DNA from: Botryosphaeria dothidea
Lineage: Eukaryota; Ascomycota; Dothideomycetes; Botryosphaeriales; Botryosphaeriaceae
Length of the DNA: 64,000 nt
Direction: 5' to 3'
Assembly (NCBI GenBank): GCA_011503125.2
Contig: WWBZ02000073.1
Location: 868,001 to 932,000 of the forward strand
The notes below the pieces were generated by a model. The model ran no database searches. It was not told the DNA's origin and saw only the letters and a list, made by a program, of their open reading frames with translations. Shown piece by piece: positions 21,528 through 32,323 of this stretch. A program made the position numbers and the translations under genes. The stretch's first letter is position 1. Every line of letters starts with the position of its first letter.

Positions 21528-22030
21528 GGTATCATGAAATGGAGTGCGGACCAAAAGAACGTGTATATCAATGCAAAAGAGCTAACATATGGCTGAAGTA
21601 AGACAGTTCGGAAACAGGAGCAGGGCATCGATGATATTTAAGGTCGGAACCAGACTCGAAGTGTATCACTCATTTCACAGAAAGAGACACTGCAAATGGG
21701 AAAGCTTACGGTTTGTTGCGAAATGAAATAAATGATGAACAGTTCAGAAGGCAATGCGGACGGCAGCGTCACATAGATAGCGCCTCTTTCAGCGGTACAT
21801 CAATTATCCGAATCAGTCGAAGGCGGTGAATGTTACAGCAAATTCCTATTCGCTCAGCTCACAAGCCGAGGTCCCTTGAGCTGCAAGCTGACATCTGACA
21901 TATGAAGCTGCTCTCTCTTCCAGACTTCCAAAATTCAAGATAATTTTACCTTCAATCTGAGCCCATCTTTTTGACTTTCTTTGTCTGATCATAGCCTTCC
22001 CCTCTTGACGCACGGCACCCCCTCCACACG
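21528..22030. other. Intergenic
   Basis: About 0.5 kb with no recognisable gene; it forms the upstream region of the dehydrogenase gene. The last 60 nt are pyrimidine-rich. Confidence 0.5.
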
Positions 22031-23040
22031 ATGCAGATCCCCAACCGCCTCTTCATCGTCTCCGGCGGAGCCAGCGGGCTCGGCCTCGCAACCGTGAAGC
22101 TGCTGCACAGCCAGGGCGCCTACGTGTCCATCCTCGATATGAACAGCAGCGCAGGCGAAGATCTCGTCAAGGAGCTGGGGGACCAGCGTGCATGCTTCTT
22201 CGAGACTGATGTGACGGACACCGACAACATTGCTGCCGCCGTAAAGGGAAGTGTCGAGTTCGCCAAGGAGAAGGGTGTGCCGCTGGGCGGCGTGCTGGCG
22301 GGCGCCGGTGTGGGGCTGCCCGGATTGGTAAGTTTCTCTAGCTTCTGCAAAGTATTGCAAAAGTAAGCGAAAATAGGTGTATGAGGTTGAAGCACTCTTT
22401 CGAACGTGAAAATCACCGATTCTTCCGAATACTTCAACTTCTCTTAAGGCATACTTAGGGTTTAACTTCGTAATCACCGAAAAGGGCGAACTTTGATTTA
22501 ATTCGCAATTGGTCATGACTGATATTCTTTTTTGCGTCTGTCTAGATAATTTCCCACAAGAACGAACCTCTACCCCTCAGCTCCTTCGACATGGTCGTCG
22601 CAATTAATCTCCGCGGCACCGTCGACCTGATCCGCCAAACTCTGCCCTATCTGACGCAGAACGAGCCCTCCGGCCCGGACAACGAGCGTGGCGTGATCAT
22701 CATGGTTGCTTCCTCCGCGGCATATGATGGTCAGATGGGCCAGGTGGCATACGCGGCATCCAAGGGTGCTGTGCGAAGCATGACACTGCCCATGGCGCGC
22801 GATCTTTCGCGGTTTGGTATCAGAGTGGTGACGCTTGCGCCGAGTCTGTTCGAGAGCAATATGACCGCCATGATGAGCGACAAGGTTCGCAAGAGTCTAG
22901 AACGCGTTATGGAGTTCCCAAAGAGGGCGGGCAAGCCGGAGGAGTTTGCGAGGACGGTGAAGGATGCGATCGAGAACGGTATGTTGAACGGGGAGGTCAT
23001 CAGGTTAGATGGTGCCATGAGGATGCCGAGTAAGCTGTGA
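22031..23040 (+). CDS. Short-chain dehydrogenase, HSD10 / 3-hydroxyacyl-CoA dehydrogenase type 2-like
   Basis: Exons 22031..22327 and 22546..23040 give 263 residues, typical for a classical SDR. The NAD-binding motif is GGASGLG (G12-G18). The catalytic residues S155, Q162, Y168 and K172 fall at the same numbers as in human HSD10, which argues strongly for this subfamily. An acidic residue after the second beta strand (ILDM) suggests NAD(H) rather than NADP(H). Human HSD10 oxidises short branched 3-hydroxyacyl-CoA in isoleucine breakdown and is also a subunit of mitochondrial RNase P; whether the fungal protein does more than the metabolic step is unknown. The intron of 218 nt is long for this region. 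The gene converges on UTP11 with about 100 nt between the stops. Confidence 0.88.
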
Positions 23041-23141
23041 GGCCGGGTTCTTGGATAGCAATAGATACCCGATACAAAAGTTCGGCATCGCGTCGTTGGA
23101 GGTCATGATTCTTCCCTTCATGTGTGAGAGCGAGACATCGC

Positions 23142-24041
23142 TCAGCGTTTGCGTTCCCGGACCTTGAACTTGACACCGTTCTTGTTGACACCGCCGACGT
23201 CGTTGTTCATCCTGGCCCTCTGGTTTTCGAGCTCCTTTTCGGCTGCCATGAGGTCTCTCTCCTTATCCTTCAAAGCCTCCAGCTTCGAGCGCCGCGCGTC
23301 TTGTGCCTTTTCCCGCTTCCTCTGCAGAGCCCGTTGTTCCCTGGAATCCAACTCTTCTTCTTTTCCCTTGGACTTCTCCTCGTTCCCGGCGAGCCCATCA
23401 TCTGCTTTCTGCTTCGGTTGCTTTCTCGGCCTGTTCCAAGTCCTCTCCAGATCCATCTCATTTTCCACTCCAAACCATTCCTCCGGCGCAAACGACTTTT
23501 GCTCCTCCTTATCCCCCACGAAAACGGTATGCCTTCCTTTCCCAGTCGTCCTTCCCTTCAACGCCTCGATCTCGCCCTCCTCCTCATCCAACATAAAACC
23601 CTCCTCCACCCTCTCCCTCTCCTTCCGGACCTTCTGCAGCATCGTCCGTATGTATCCGGCGTCCTGGGTCTTGAGCAGCTTGACCACATCCGTCGACAGC
23701 GCTGAGTTACCCCGGTCTCCATGCTTGGCGCCTGTCTTCTTGTTCATGCTACTCGACATCATGCCGAACGAGAACTCGTCCGGGTTGCGGTCGGCGGCCT
23801 TCTCCTTCAGGATCTTGAGCCGTTTGCGCTTCTCGTTGTGGTCGCGCGCCCGCAGCGTGTAGTCCTTGTGCTTCTCGAGGAGACCCCATTTCTGGCGTTC
23901 GAGGGGTTGCGCGCGCTCCTTGTGGTTCTGTTGCATTGTATAAGGTTAGTTGCGGGAAAGAAAAAAGTCTTGGTTGCTGGGGCGGGCGCTGCTGAGGTGT
24001 GGACTTACGCGCCGCTGGACGGCATTTCGCATGGACGACAT
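23142..24041 (-). CDS. UTP11: U3 snoRNP / SSU processome protein UTP11
   Basis: Exons 24041..24009 (11 codons, [11 protein letters not shown]) and 23927..23142 give 272 residues. The continuation [20 protein letters not shown] and the [12 protein letters not shown] segment are hallmark Utp11 sequences. The protein acts in the nucleolus in early 18S rRNA processing as part of the small-subunit processome. The middle has [14 protein letters not shown] and the C-terminal half is a charged helix ending in a basic KFKVRERKR. The 81-nt intron directly after the eleventh codon has good GTAAGT and AACAG signals. The 3' end approaches the dehydrogenase gene tail to tail. Confidence 0.93.
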
Positions 24042-24890
24042 GGCGAATGGATGTGATACGCAACACCTGAGTGGAGGTGTGCAGGATGCGCGGATCTGAT
24101 TGTTGTAGAAAGGTTGTTGTAGAAAGCAGCGCGATGGTCCGCTCACACCAAAATCTCAACCCGCGTCGGCCAAAATTTTGCCGAGGGCGCCGACCGGGGA
24201 CTAACGCCCGCCGCCCAAAGAGGCAAGAGGTCACTTCCTTCGCAACTTCGTTCGCAGCGTCATTCTTCTCTTACACGTCTTGTGAGAAATCAGATGGATT
24301 TTCGTCAGGATCATGAGCTGTTCGAGGTTATGTGTGCATAGCCTGCTGTGTATTGAGTCGATTTACGAGGTCCATGAAGTTCGAGAACCTCGGGTATGTA
24401 CTTTTGATGGATCCATCTGTATACGTGAAGCATGGTTATGCTAGGTTCTGATTCAGAATCTCGCTTGCAACAACATTGTTCGCTTACAACTGGAAATCAG
24501 AGTTTACGACGCCCCTCTCGATGACGATTTCGAGTTCATAGAGGGAGAAAGCCGTTCGGAACTGGCTACTTCTGGCTAACTTCTTCGCCACCATGACTCG
24601 ACCATTAAATATACTTTGCATGTACCAACTTAACGCTGACCTCACTTGCACTATCAAGACAAGATTGATGATCGTGAAAAGTATACAGCAATACAGCTTG
24701 AGTCTAGAAACAAACGGCAAAGTAATTACAAAAATCTAGCGATCCCTAGTGACAAGCGCCCTCGCAATGCTTCCCATGTTCCTCAAAGACAGCCGGTAAA
24801 ATAAAAATCCATCTTTACACCGTCCCCTATGCACCTACCGTGGTTTCAAGAAGAATCGCAACTAAGAAGAACGCCTAGTATGTTGAACCT
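24042..24890. other. Intergenic between UTP11 and PAH1
   Basis: No gene is seen. It contains the UTP11 promoter and the 3' flank of PAH1. Confidence 0.5.
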
Positions 24891-27376
24891 TTATCTCCGA
24901 GGAGTACTTGGCTCTATGGTCTTTTCTGAACGCGCAGGCGAGCCGGGTACGAAGGGTTGAGCCTCCTTTGTTGTGCCTGGTGAAGAGGGTGTGTCGGAAT
25001 CAATGTCGAGGGCGTCCAGTTGCCTGTCCAATTCCCTCGCCTCCGCTTCGTCGATCTCATCGTCTGCCTCCTCTTCCTCCACTTGCTCCACTTCCTCTTC
25101 GTCTCCTTCCTCTTCGTCATCGTACTCCTCCTCTTCAACATCATCACCCTCGACGCTCTCCGCCATCGAGCTAGCCATCATCGAGTCCTCCATCATAGAA
25201 TCTTCCATCTGGCCAGTCTCGTCGATGGAGTCCCGAGACAAGTAGCTGTCGCCCAGCTCTCCCCCCATCTCCGCCTCGTCCTCGCTGTGCAAGCTCCTGC
25301 GATCGTCATCTTCGTCCTCGCTATCCGAACTTTCGCTGCTTTCGCTGGCCGAAAATTCATCAAGGTCAAGTGGCCGTTCGCGCCAGTAATTGAAGTCGGT
25401 GAACTCCTCTCCTCCATTCTGTACCAACAAGGTTACAGGAGGGAAGTAATGATCGACGATCTCGCGCATGCTCTGATAACCCGTTTTGTACTTGTTCAGG
25501 GACAGCAAGTCCAGAGAAACCTCAGCATTGGAGTTGATCGTAAAGATACGTGTGGAAGGTATGTTGACCGAGCGATAGCTCAGCGCATCCGTGAACCGGT
25601 TACCGAAACCTGCGTAGAATGGGGTTTGTCCTGTGGGCTTGTTGAACAGGTTCATGATGTCGCGAAGACATGCCATTTTGAACACTTCCGGTTTTCGAAG
25701 GTAGACCTCTCGACGGAGCGCCGCTAACGTGCGATCAGGACTCATGATGACAGGTCCTCTTGGCAGCTTATGGCCATCTTGAACAACACCATTCAAGTAA
25801 GCTCTTGTTGTGTCGGCCTGACCGACAGAACGCGAAGTGAGATACAACAGGTTGTATCCATTCGTGGCAATGTCAGTGTATAACTTAGCAACTCCCAGGT
25901 GAGTCCAGTCACGACCAATCATGTTCAACACGTGACCCAATGCATCTGATCTGGAAGCTTGTCAGCAGCCGACGTCATCGGACAATTATAGAAACATACT
26001 TCGTGATCGTTCCATCGATATCAGAGATGACGATGGGGACATCATGACGCCAGTAATAGATGAAAGCCTGACAGGTTGCCCGATTCACTGTAAATGACAT
26101 CGAGTTCTCGCCAGGCTTCAGACCCAGGGACTTCAGCTGCTCATTCGTAAGTCTCAAAGTTTTGGCATAGCTCTTATGCCCCTCAGTCGAAGGTTTATCG
26201 GGAGATTTTGGGGGAGTGGGAAGTCCGACTCCACTATCAGAGTCGCGTCTAACATGCTGAGACTGCACTCCGACTTCTGTCTCTGCATCGCTGGGCGAAT
26301 CATCACTATGGTAGCCAGGATCGCTGATGGCGTCCGATGATCTCATGGCCTGAGGCTGCAGGCCTTGGATAGCGAGTTTGCGTGCGGCAGCATCCTTCGC
26401 TTCCTCGCTGCTGTAGATCCAGAGATTTCCCTTGTCATCAGCTCCGATCAGTGCACCGATATCATAGTTTCCTTCCAGTTCCTCCGATAGAATTTTACGC
26501 GCGACAACCTCTGCCCGCAGAGCATCCTCCTCATTACTCTTATAGCCAGTCATATCCAACATCAAATCGCCCTCTTCTGTGACCTGAGAGGGAACATTCG
26601 AAGTCCACAGCTTCTTCGACAAATTCATTGCGCGTGCTACGGCTTCGTTACGGGAAATCGGAGGCGGACTTGTAGACCGCTGGTAGATTTGACCCGGGAA
26701 CGGCTCGTTTTGTGCAGAGATCGTGGGGGTTGTCGCCGTATCAGTGAATGCCTTCGACAGCGCTGCTTTGGTTGAAGGGAGAATCTCGTCGCTGATGCCA
26801 CGATCGAGAGTGGTAGGAGGCCGTTCTGTCATTATATTGGGAAAATCGATAGAGGGATTTTCGAGCATCGGCGAGCTAGGATTATCGCCTTTGTGGTGTT
26901 AGTCGTATGTAGTCCTGAAGAAGGCACAGCTACTTACCGAGATCACTCTTTGCCCTAAACCTACCTGGCCGATCATTGTGCCCGTCTGTTGCCAAACTCA
27001 GAGGCGGTGGTTCTGAAAGCTGATCGGCGGAGGAAGATTCCGGCTGTGCTTCTGGGCTTTGTGCGGGCGACACCAAGGGCGAGGTCTGCATGGACTCGGG
27101 GATACTGTCGGTGGTTTCGAAGACGAAGAAAGCCTCGCCGCCCTCGCCCAGCTTCATGGAGTAAGGCTGCTTCTCGCCATTTACGGTAAACTCGACCTTC
27201 TTCTCGAAGGGGCGCAGCAGCGAGAACTTGCCGAAGCGGACGTGGAACGGGGAGCAGGCCAGCGAGCCATCTTCGTGCTCAACGACAATGACGTCGATCG
27301 CGCCGCTAAGGGTGGCAGGGTTGATGGAGTTCCACGTCTTGGACACAGAGCTGGACAGCCCGCGGACGTACTGCAT
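24891..27376 (-). CDS. PAH1: Lipin-type phosphatidate phosphatase
   Basis: Exons 27376..26938, 26888..26000 and 25950..24891 encode 795 residues. The N-lip domain starts at once (MQYVRGLSSSVSKTWNSINP). The catalytic HAD motif D-I-D-G-T-I-T-K (D436 and D438) is split by the second 49-nt intron in the lysine codon and continues SDALGHVL. The enzyme is Mg-dependent, removes phosphate from phosphatidic acid to make diacylglycerol, and controls membrane versus storage lipid; yeast Pah1 is activated at the nuclear/ER membrane by Nem1-Spo7. Serine/proline-rich linkers (RRDSDSGVGLPTPPKSP) look like kinase targets. The C-terminus has a long acidic glutamate/aspartate tract, as in fungal homologues that bind Nem1-Spo7. 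Introns have GTAAGT/GTATGT donors and CTAAC-type branch sites. Confidence 0.95.
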
Positions 27377-28093
27377 GATGGAGGGCTTCGGCGCTGCAGA
27401 GGAGAGGGGCAGGAGGAGAACGGTAGGGCTCGTGGGTTTTGTAGGGCTTGCGCCGGAGCTTGTGGCTCAACAGCGGCGGTTGTTGGGCCAGAGGCAGGCC
27501 AGCGCCGGGCGCTTGAGCGAATGGAAAAGGAATGGGGTGCAGAACGGTGCAAGAGGCGGCCTGAGGCTGGGGTGCGAGGAACGGGCCGGGGCAGTGGAGT
27601 GGAGAGAGGAAAGGAGCGCGGCGCAAGCTTTAGGAGGAGGGTGAGCCTGACATAGTCTCAGGATGCGATCTGGTGGTGCCGAGCGCGTCACGAGCTTGTT
27701 AGCAGAGCCGCGGCAGCCCGAGGCAGATGCAACCAGACGGCGGAGGCGGCTTATGCGCCGCGCTGGAATGCTGCGCAAGACTTTGGAGCTTCTACGGCCG
27801 CAGGCGATGTATCCGGAGGCGCGCCGATGGGACGCTTGAGCGGTGACAGCTAGGAGCACCGTTGGGCTGGTTGAGTGGGCGCACGCCTTGTGGGGATCGC
27901 ATCAATGCATGGCAGGAGTCAGTGGCGGCGATTCGGCTCTGCCGCCGCGAAATAGCCGGCTGCCTGCCCGCTGCCGACTCGCGCGAAGAGGCGCCTTCTG
28001 AGGCGTGCTAGCCTGCCCGTTTTGCAACACCACACCTCCGCTCTCACCCTCGCCCGCGAGAGAAACACCCCCACACCCGAGGAGGCCGGACAA
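27377..28093. other. Divergent promoter between PAH1 and the FN3 gene
   Basis: About 0.7 kb, GC-rich, with several overlapping open frames on both strands that show no protein features. Both genes start outward from here. Confidence 0.5.
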
Positions 28094-31000
28094 ATGCCTT
28101 CGCCAGAGCTCATCGCACACTGGCCCGTCCGCGCCGCCGGCATGGAGCCGCTGGACGCGTTCTCCTCCGCGCCCTCCTTCACGGCCCTGGCCACATGCGC
28201 CGCGCTGCTATGGTGCGCCTGTCGCGTGCTTGCAAAATCCCCCGATTGATCGCTGACGCGCTTCAGGCTTGTCTACCGCGCCTGGCTGGTCATGGTTATC
28301 AAGGAGGATGACCTGATCAAGCTCCTCGGTCTCGATGTCCCCGCAGCTCCCCAGGTTTCCCTCGCCGGCATCAAGGCCGACGGCGCAGTCCTTCACTGGG
28401 AGCCCGCAGAACCCCGCAGTGGAGTGCAGGCCTACCAGATCAAGATCAATGGCGTGTTTGGTGCGCCGCCTCTTCTTCCTTACGTGCTGTTGCGTGTTGT
28501 TACGTGCTGATGGAAAAGCAGTCGAGGAAGTCGGCCCTAAAGATACCTCCGTGAACATCACCAACCTGAAGCCCGCCACCGCCTACACCGTACGAGTCAT
28601 CGCAATCAACCACCACAATTTCCACACCCAGAGCGACCCTCTCCGCTTCCGCACGAAGCTCCCCTCGACCGACGACTTCTTCGATTTCGCCGCATACAAC
28701 CGCGCTGTGGAAGTTGCCAACGATGAGGAACACGAGAACGATGAGAAGTGGTGGGTGGAGCCCAAGATCATTCCGTGCAAGGGTTTTCTCGAGCCGTCTT
28801 CACCTCTTCCCACTCCCTCGGACATGGTTCGTTCGCACAGCAACAGTACCTCGCATCCTCGGAGAGCGACCCCCGGTCGGAGGAATTCGCCTGCAAATGC
28901 GAGCACGTTTCAACAGGCCGACGACTTTGCTGAAGATTCCAAATCGGGAGAGACCGAGGCTCAGCTGCAGGCAGAGGGAGATAAGCTGCGCTCAGATATT
29001 GCGACGACTCGCAAAGCCATAGAAGAGGAGGAAAAGACTTTCAAGGATCAGAAGGAAGTGTTCAGTCAGAAACACAACGAATTGAAGGATGAACTCGCCC
29101 GCAAAACAGCCGCCAGTACCGAGTTGAGGAAAGAGGTGGTCAATTTGGAAAAAGAAAATCAGCGTGCTCAAGCGAAGAAAACGGCGGAAGAAAAGGCTCT
29201 TCAGCAGAAGCTCAACGAGAGGAAGAAGATGCAGGACGATGTGCAGCGTTTCAAAGTTGAGATGGACGATATGGCTGTTGAGATCGAGCGGACCGGCCAG
29301 CTCAAAGTGGAATACCAACAAACCGCGGAGCAGAAGGCCCAAGAACTCCGTGAGAAACATGCGGAGGAATTGCAAACCATCAAAACCCTCGAGGACTCAG
29401 TCCGAGAGATGGGAATCCAGAACAGAATTCTTGAGGAGGAGCGCAAAAAGTTTGAAGGTGGAGAGGGAGACATTGATGCTGAGCTCAGGGCTCAATGGGC
29501 GGAGGAAGAGCGTCAATGGAGCGACCGGATCAGAGGCTTGCAGCAACGCTATCAGGCGGCTTGGGCTGCACTTCAAGCTGCAGATCGAGCATACAATGAA
29601 GCGCAGAATCAGCTCCAGATTCTTTCCAACAGGGCTGCCAGTCAGCCTCAGATGTTCAGGCCGCCTCCAGTATTAGACGCTGCGCCGTCACGTCGAACGA
29701 GCCAGAGGCGGAGACAACACGCTGGCAGCATTGGACAAGATAACTTCTCGGCCGCGCCTGGTTTCCCCGTCACAACCGCTCCTTATAACAATAACAGCAT
29801 CTCTAGCATCTCCCCCACGGTCACAGCATCCACGCCATTCTTCAACTTTGCCAACGGTGCGGTTCCGATAAGCAATAGGGAAAGCAGTTTCTCGCCCGCC
29901 GAGATAGAAATGCTCACCGGCGGTGCACCGATGAGCCCGAATGCCGGCGCTCTTCTTCCCTCAGACTTGTTTTCGAACGAGACAGACAGGTCTGCAGATG
30001 AAGGTGAGTCGGAGTTCAAGCCTGAGTTTGATGAGGATCGTAATTCTTCCGGATCATTGGGAGGAGTGCCAGATGTACTGGCAATCCCCGGACTTGGTGC
30101 TCTTCAAGCTCGGGAGACAGCGAACAGGAGCCCGAGCTCTCCAGCATCGGCTCAGAGTCGGTCACCTAGCCTGTTTGCGAGCCCACGGGGCAGCTCAAAC
30201 CAACTGTCTATCGGGCAATATCCTCAAGATTCTGGAAAAGAAGCAGATGCGTTGTCCATCAAATCTCTCTCCGGTTCCACCAGAGGCGTGGGTGGCTCCA
30301 CTCTACACAGCAGATTCGGTCAACTTTTCAATCGTCAGAGAGGGAAGACGATGTCAGATGAAGGACCAGCTTTGGGTTCCCTAAAAGCGAGCCAAAGCCA
30401 CTCGATGCCTCGTCCTGAGCACGGTGATTTGGATCCGATCGGAACGCAAAGGCGGCGGGGTAGCCACTCTGGAGGTTCCAGCTGGATGGACTCCATGTCG
30501 AAACCCTTCCGGAGCTCCACTGGCGCTAGCTCGAGTAGTCCGAGCCATGTCCAGACAAGGAAACGAGGATTCAAGCTCTTCCCCAGCAAAGACGAAGAGC
30601 CTTCATGGCCTCCGGCTTTCGGAATGGAGCGGCCCTCGTCCCCAAGACCAGGTTCCACTAGGTCTTTCGGTGATGTGAATCAACTCCCACGCCCCTCGAC
30701 TGAGAGTTCTCAGCGCTTCGGATGGGGTCCCGCTGAGCAGGCGGTTCAGCGATCAAGCCCGCTTAACCACAATGTGGAGCTTGGTTACAACGCAATGAGC
30801 AGCTTCTCACACCATCCTTCACGCCGTCCATCGGTCCAATATGGTCCATCAAGTGGCTTGGGTTATGAAGATATGGTAGAAGACAACTTCGACTTTATGC
30901 CAACCACACGATCGCCGCCTCAAGCTCCTATTGGAACACGCCCTCCATCGCAGCCACAGCCTACGCCCGCTACCCCGCCCAGCGGTAAGCTGAACCCTGC

Positions 31001-31850
31001 TGCGCCCGTCTTCAAGGGTCTGTGGGGCCGCTCGACGGATAAGAACAAGACGGATAAGGAGAAGCCGGAAAGGAGCAGCAAGTCCAAGAGCAAACACAAG
31101 TCCAAGTCCGACAGCGTCGACACCACCGACGAGCCCTTCCCCTCGGCCACAGCTGCCACCGACTTCGCCACGTCCGTCTCGTCGACGGTGCCCACGGTCG
31201 AGACGCCGCCGAACGGCGACGTCCTGGTCCACCTCGACGTCTCGCCAACGTCGACGCGCAAGTCGCGCGACGGCCGCGCCAGCACCGTCACCAGCAACGC
31301 CGAAACCGCCTCGCTCTCGCTCTCGGCGTCGTGGAGCCCGCGCGCCTCGCTCGACCGCTCCGGGTCGCGCAACTCCGAGGAAGTCCTCACCGGCACCTCG
31401 GCCGGCAAGGAATCCTGGATGAGCAAGCTCTCGCGCAAGGGCTCGTCCTCGAAGTTCCAGCTGCCCGGCTTCGGCTCCAGCAAGGAGAAGGGCGCGAGCT
31501 TCTTCTCGCGCTCCCCGCGCGTCGACCGCGACCACGACGACGCCGACGACACGAGCAACGCCGGCACCGAGCCGCCCACGCCCGGCCTGGTGTCCAGCTT
31601 CAGTGCCGCCAGCAGCCCGCAGGTGGGCGCCGAGCGCAGCAAGGAGGAGAAGAAGGCCGATCGGAGCAGCGGGCTCAGCTGGAGCAGCTTGCGCCGGAAG
31701 AAGAAAATCGGCAGCGAGAAGGCGCCGAGTATCAACGAGAGCGTGGCGAGTGAGAGGGATGAGGAGGAGGCCATGGCGGCGGCTGCGGTGGATGCGGAGA
31801 GGGAGAAGGAGAAGGAGGGTGTGGAGGGACTTGGTGTTAGCGGTGCTTGA
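28094..31850 (+). CDS. Fibronectin type III / coiled-coil protein with N-terminal membrane segment
   Basis: Exons 28094..28212, 28267..28460 and 28522..31850 encode 1213 residues. A hydrophobic segment near residues 29-50 (ALATCAALLW-LVYRAWLVMVI) is followed by one FN3 domain (about 65-150; VLHWEPAEP, YQIKINGVF, ITNLKPATAYTVRV). Then come a serine-rich linker, a long coiled coil (about 220-430) and a large disordered serine/proline-rich region to the end. Both introns have the unusual donor GTGCGCC; the frame across each is restored exactly. FN3 proteins of this design occur across filamentous ascomycetes but have no established function; a scaffold on an internal membrane or at the cell cortex is only a guess. 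The last 0.8 kb is much more GC-rich than the middle. Confidence 0.82.
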
Positions 31851-32323
31851 TTGGGCGGTATTCATTCCTAGGAGTTTTCCTGGATTACCGGGATGGGAAA
31901 TGGATTGTACAGGATTGGTATGTAATAAAAAAAGGCTGGGGCAAAAAACGGGAGAGGAACGGGAGGACATCAGGGGACTATCGGCTTTCGTTGAAAGCGA
32001 GCACCATTCTTCTTTTTCGAGAAAGAGAAAGAGACTGCATTGCGTCGGCATTCTTACGGGCGTTCTTTGAGAGGAATTCATAGCGGATTTTTACTTCCAC
32101 CACATAATGAGGTATCCTTGATTTGAAAAATCTGCTCTTGTGAGGAGTTGAAGCATAAGTAAAAAGGGGTGATGATATCTGACTGTTACGAAGTAGAACG
32201 AACCAAACTGCTCCTCCCTCCGTCCATACTGTACCATGAACGAGCTCTCGACCGACCTCCCAGAAAGTTTCATTCCTTCTCAAGCACATCTTAGTTGACC
32301 CCAGAGCCTCCCTCTTCTTCACC
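31851..32323. other. Intergenic between convergent genes
   Basis: 3' flanks of the FN3 gene and the MFS gene. No gene is seen. Confidence 0.5.

Noticed and set aside
30849..32081. 410-codon minus-strand frame opposite the FN3 gene
   Set aside because: Shadow of the GC-rich serine-coding 3' part of the FN3 gene.
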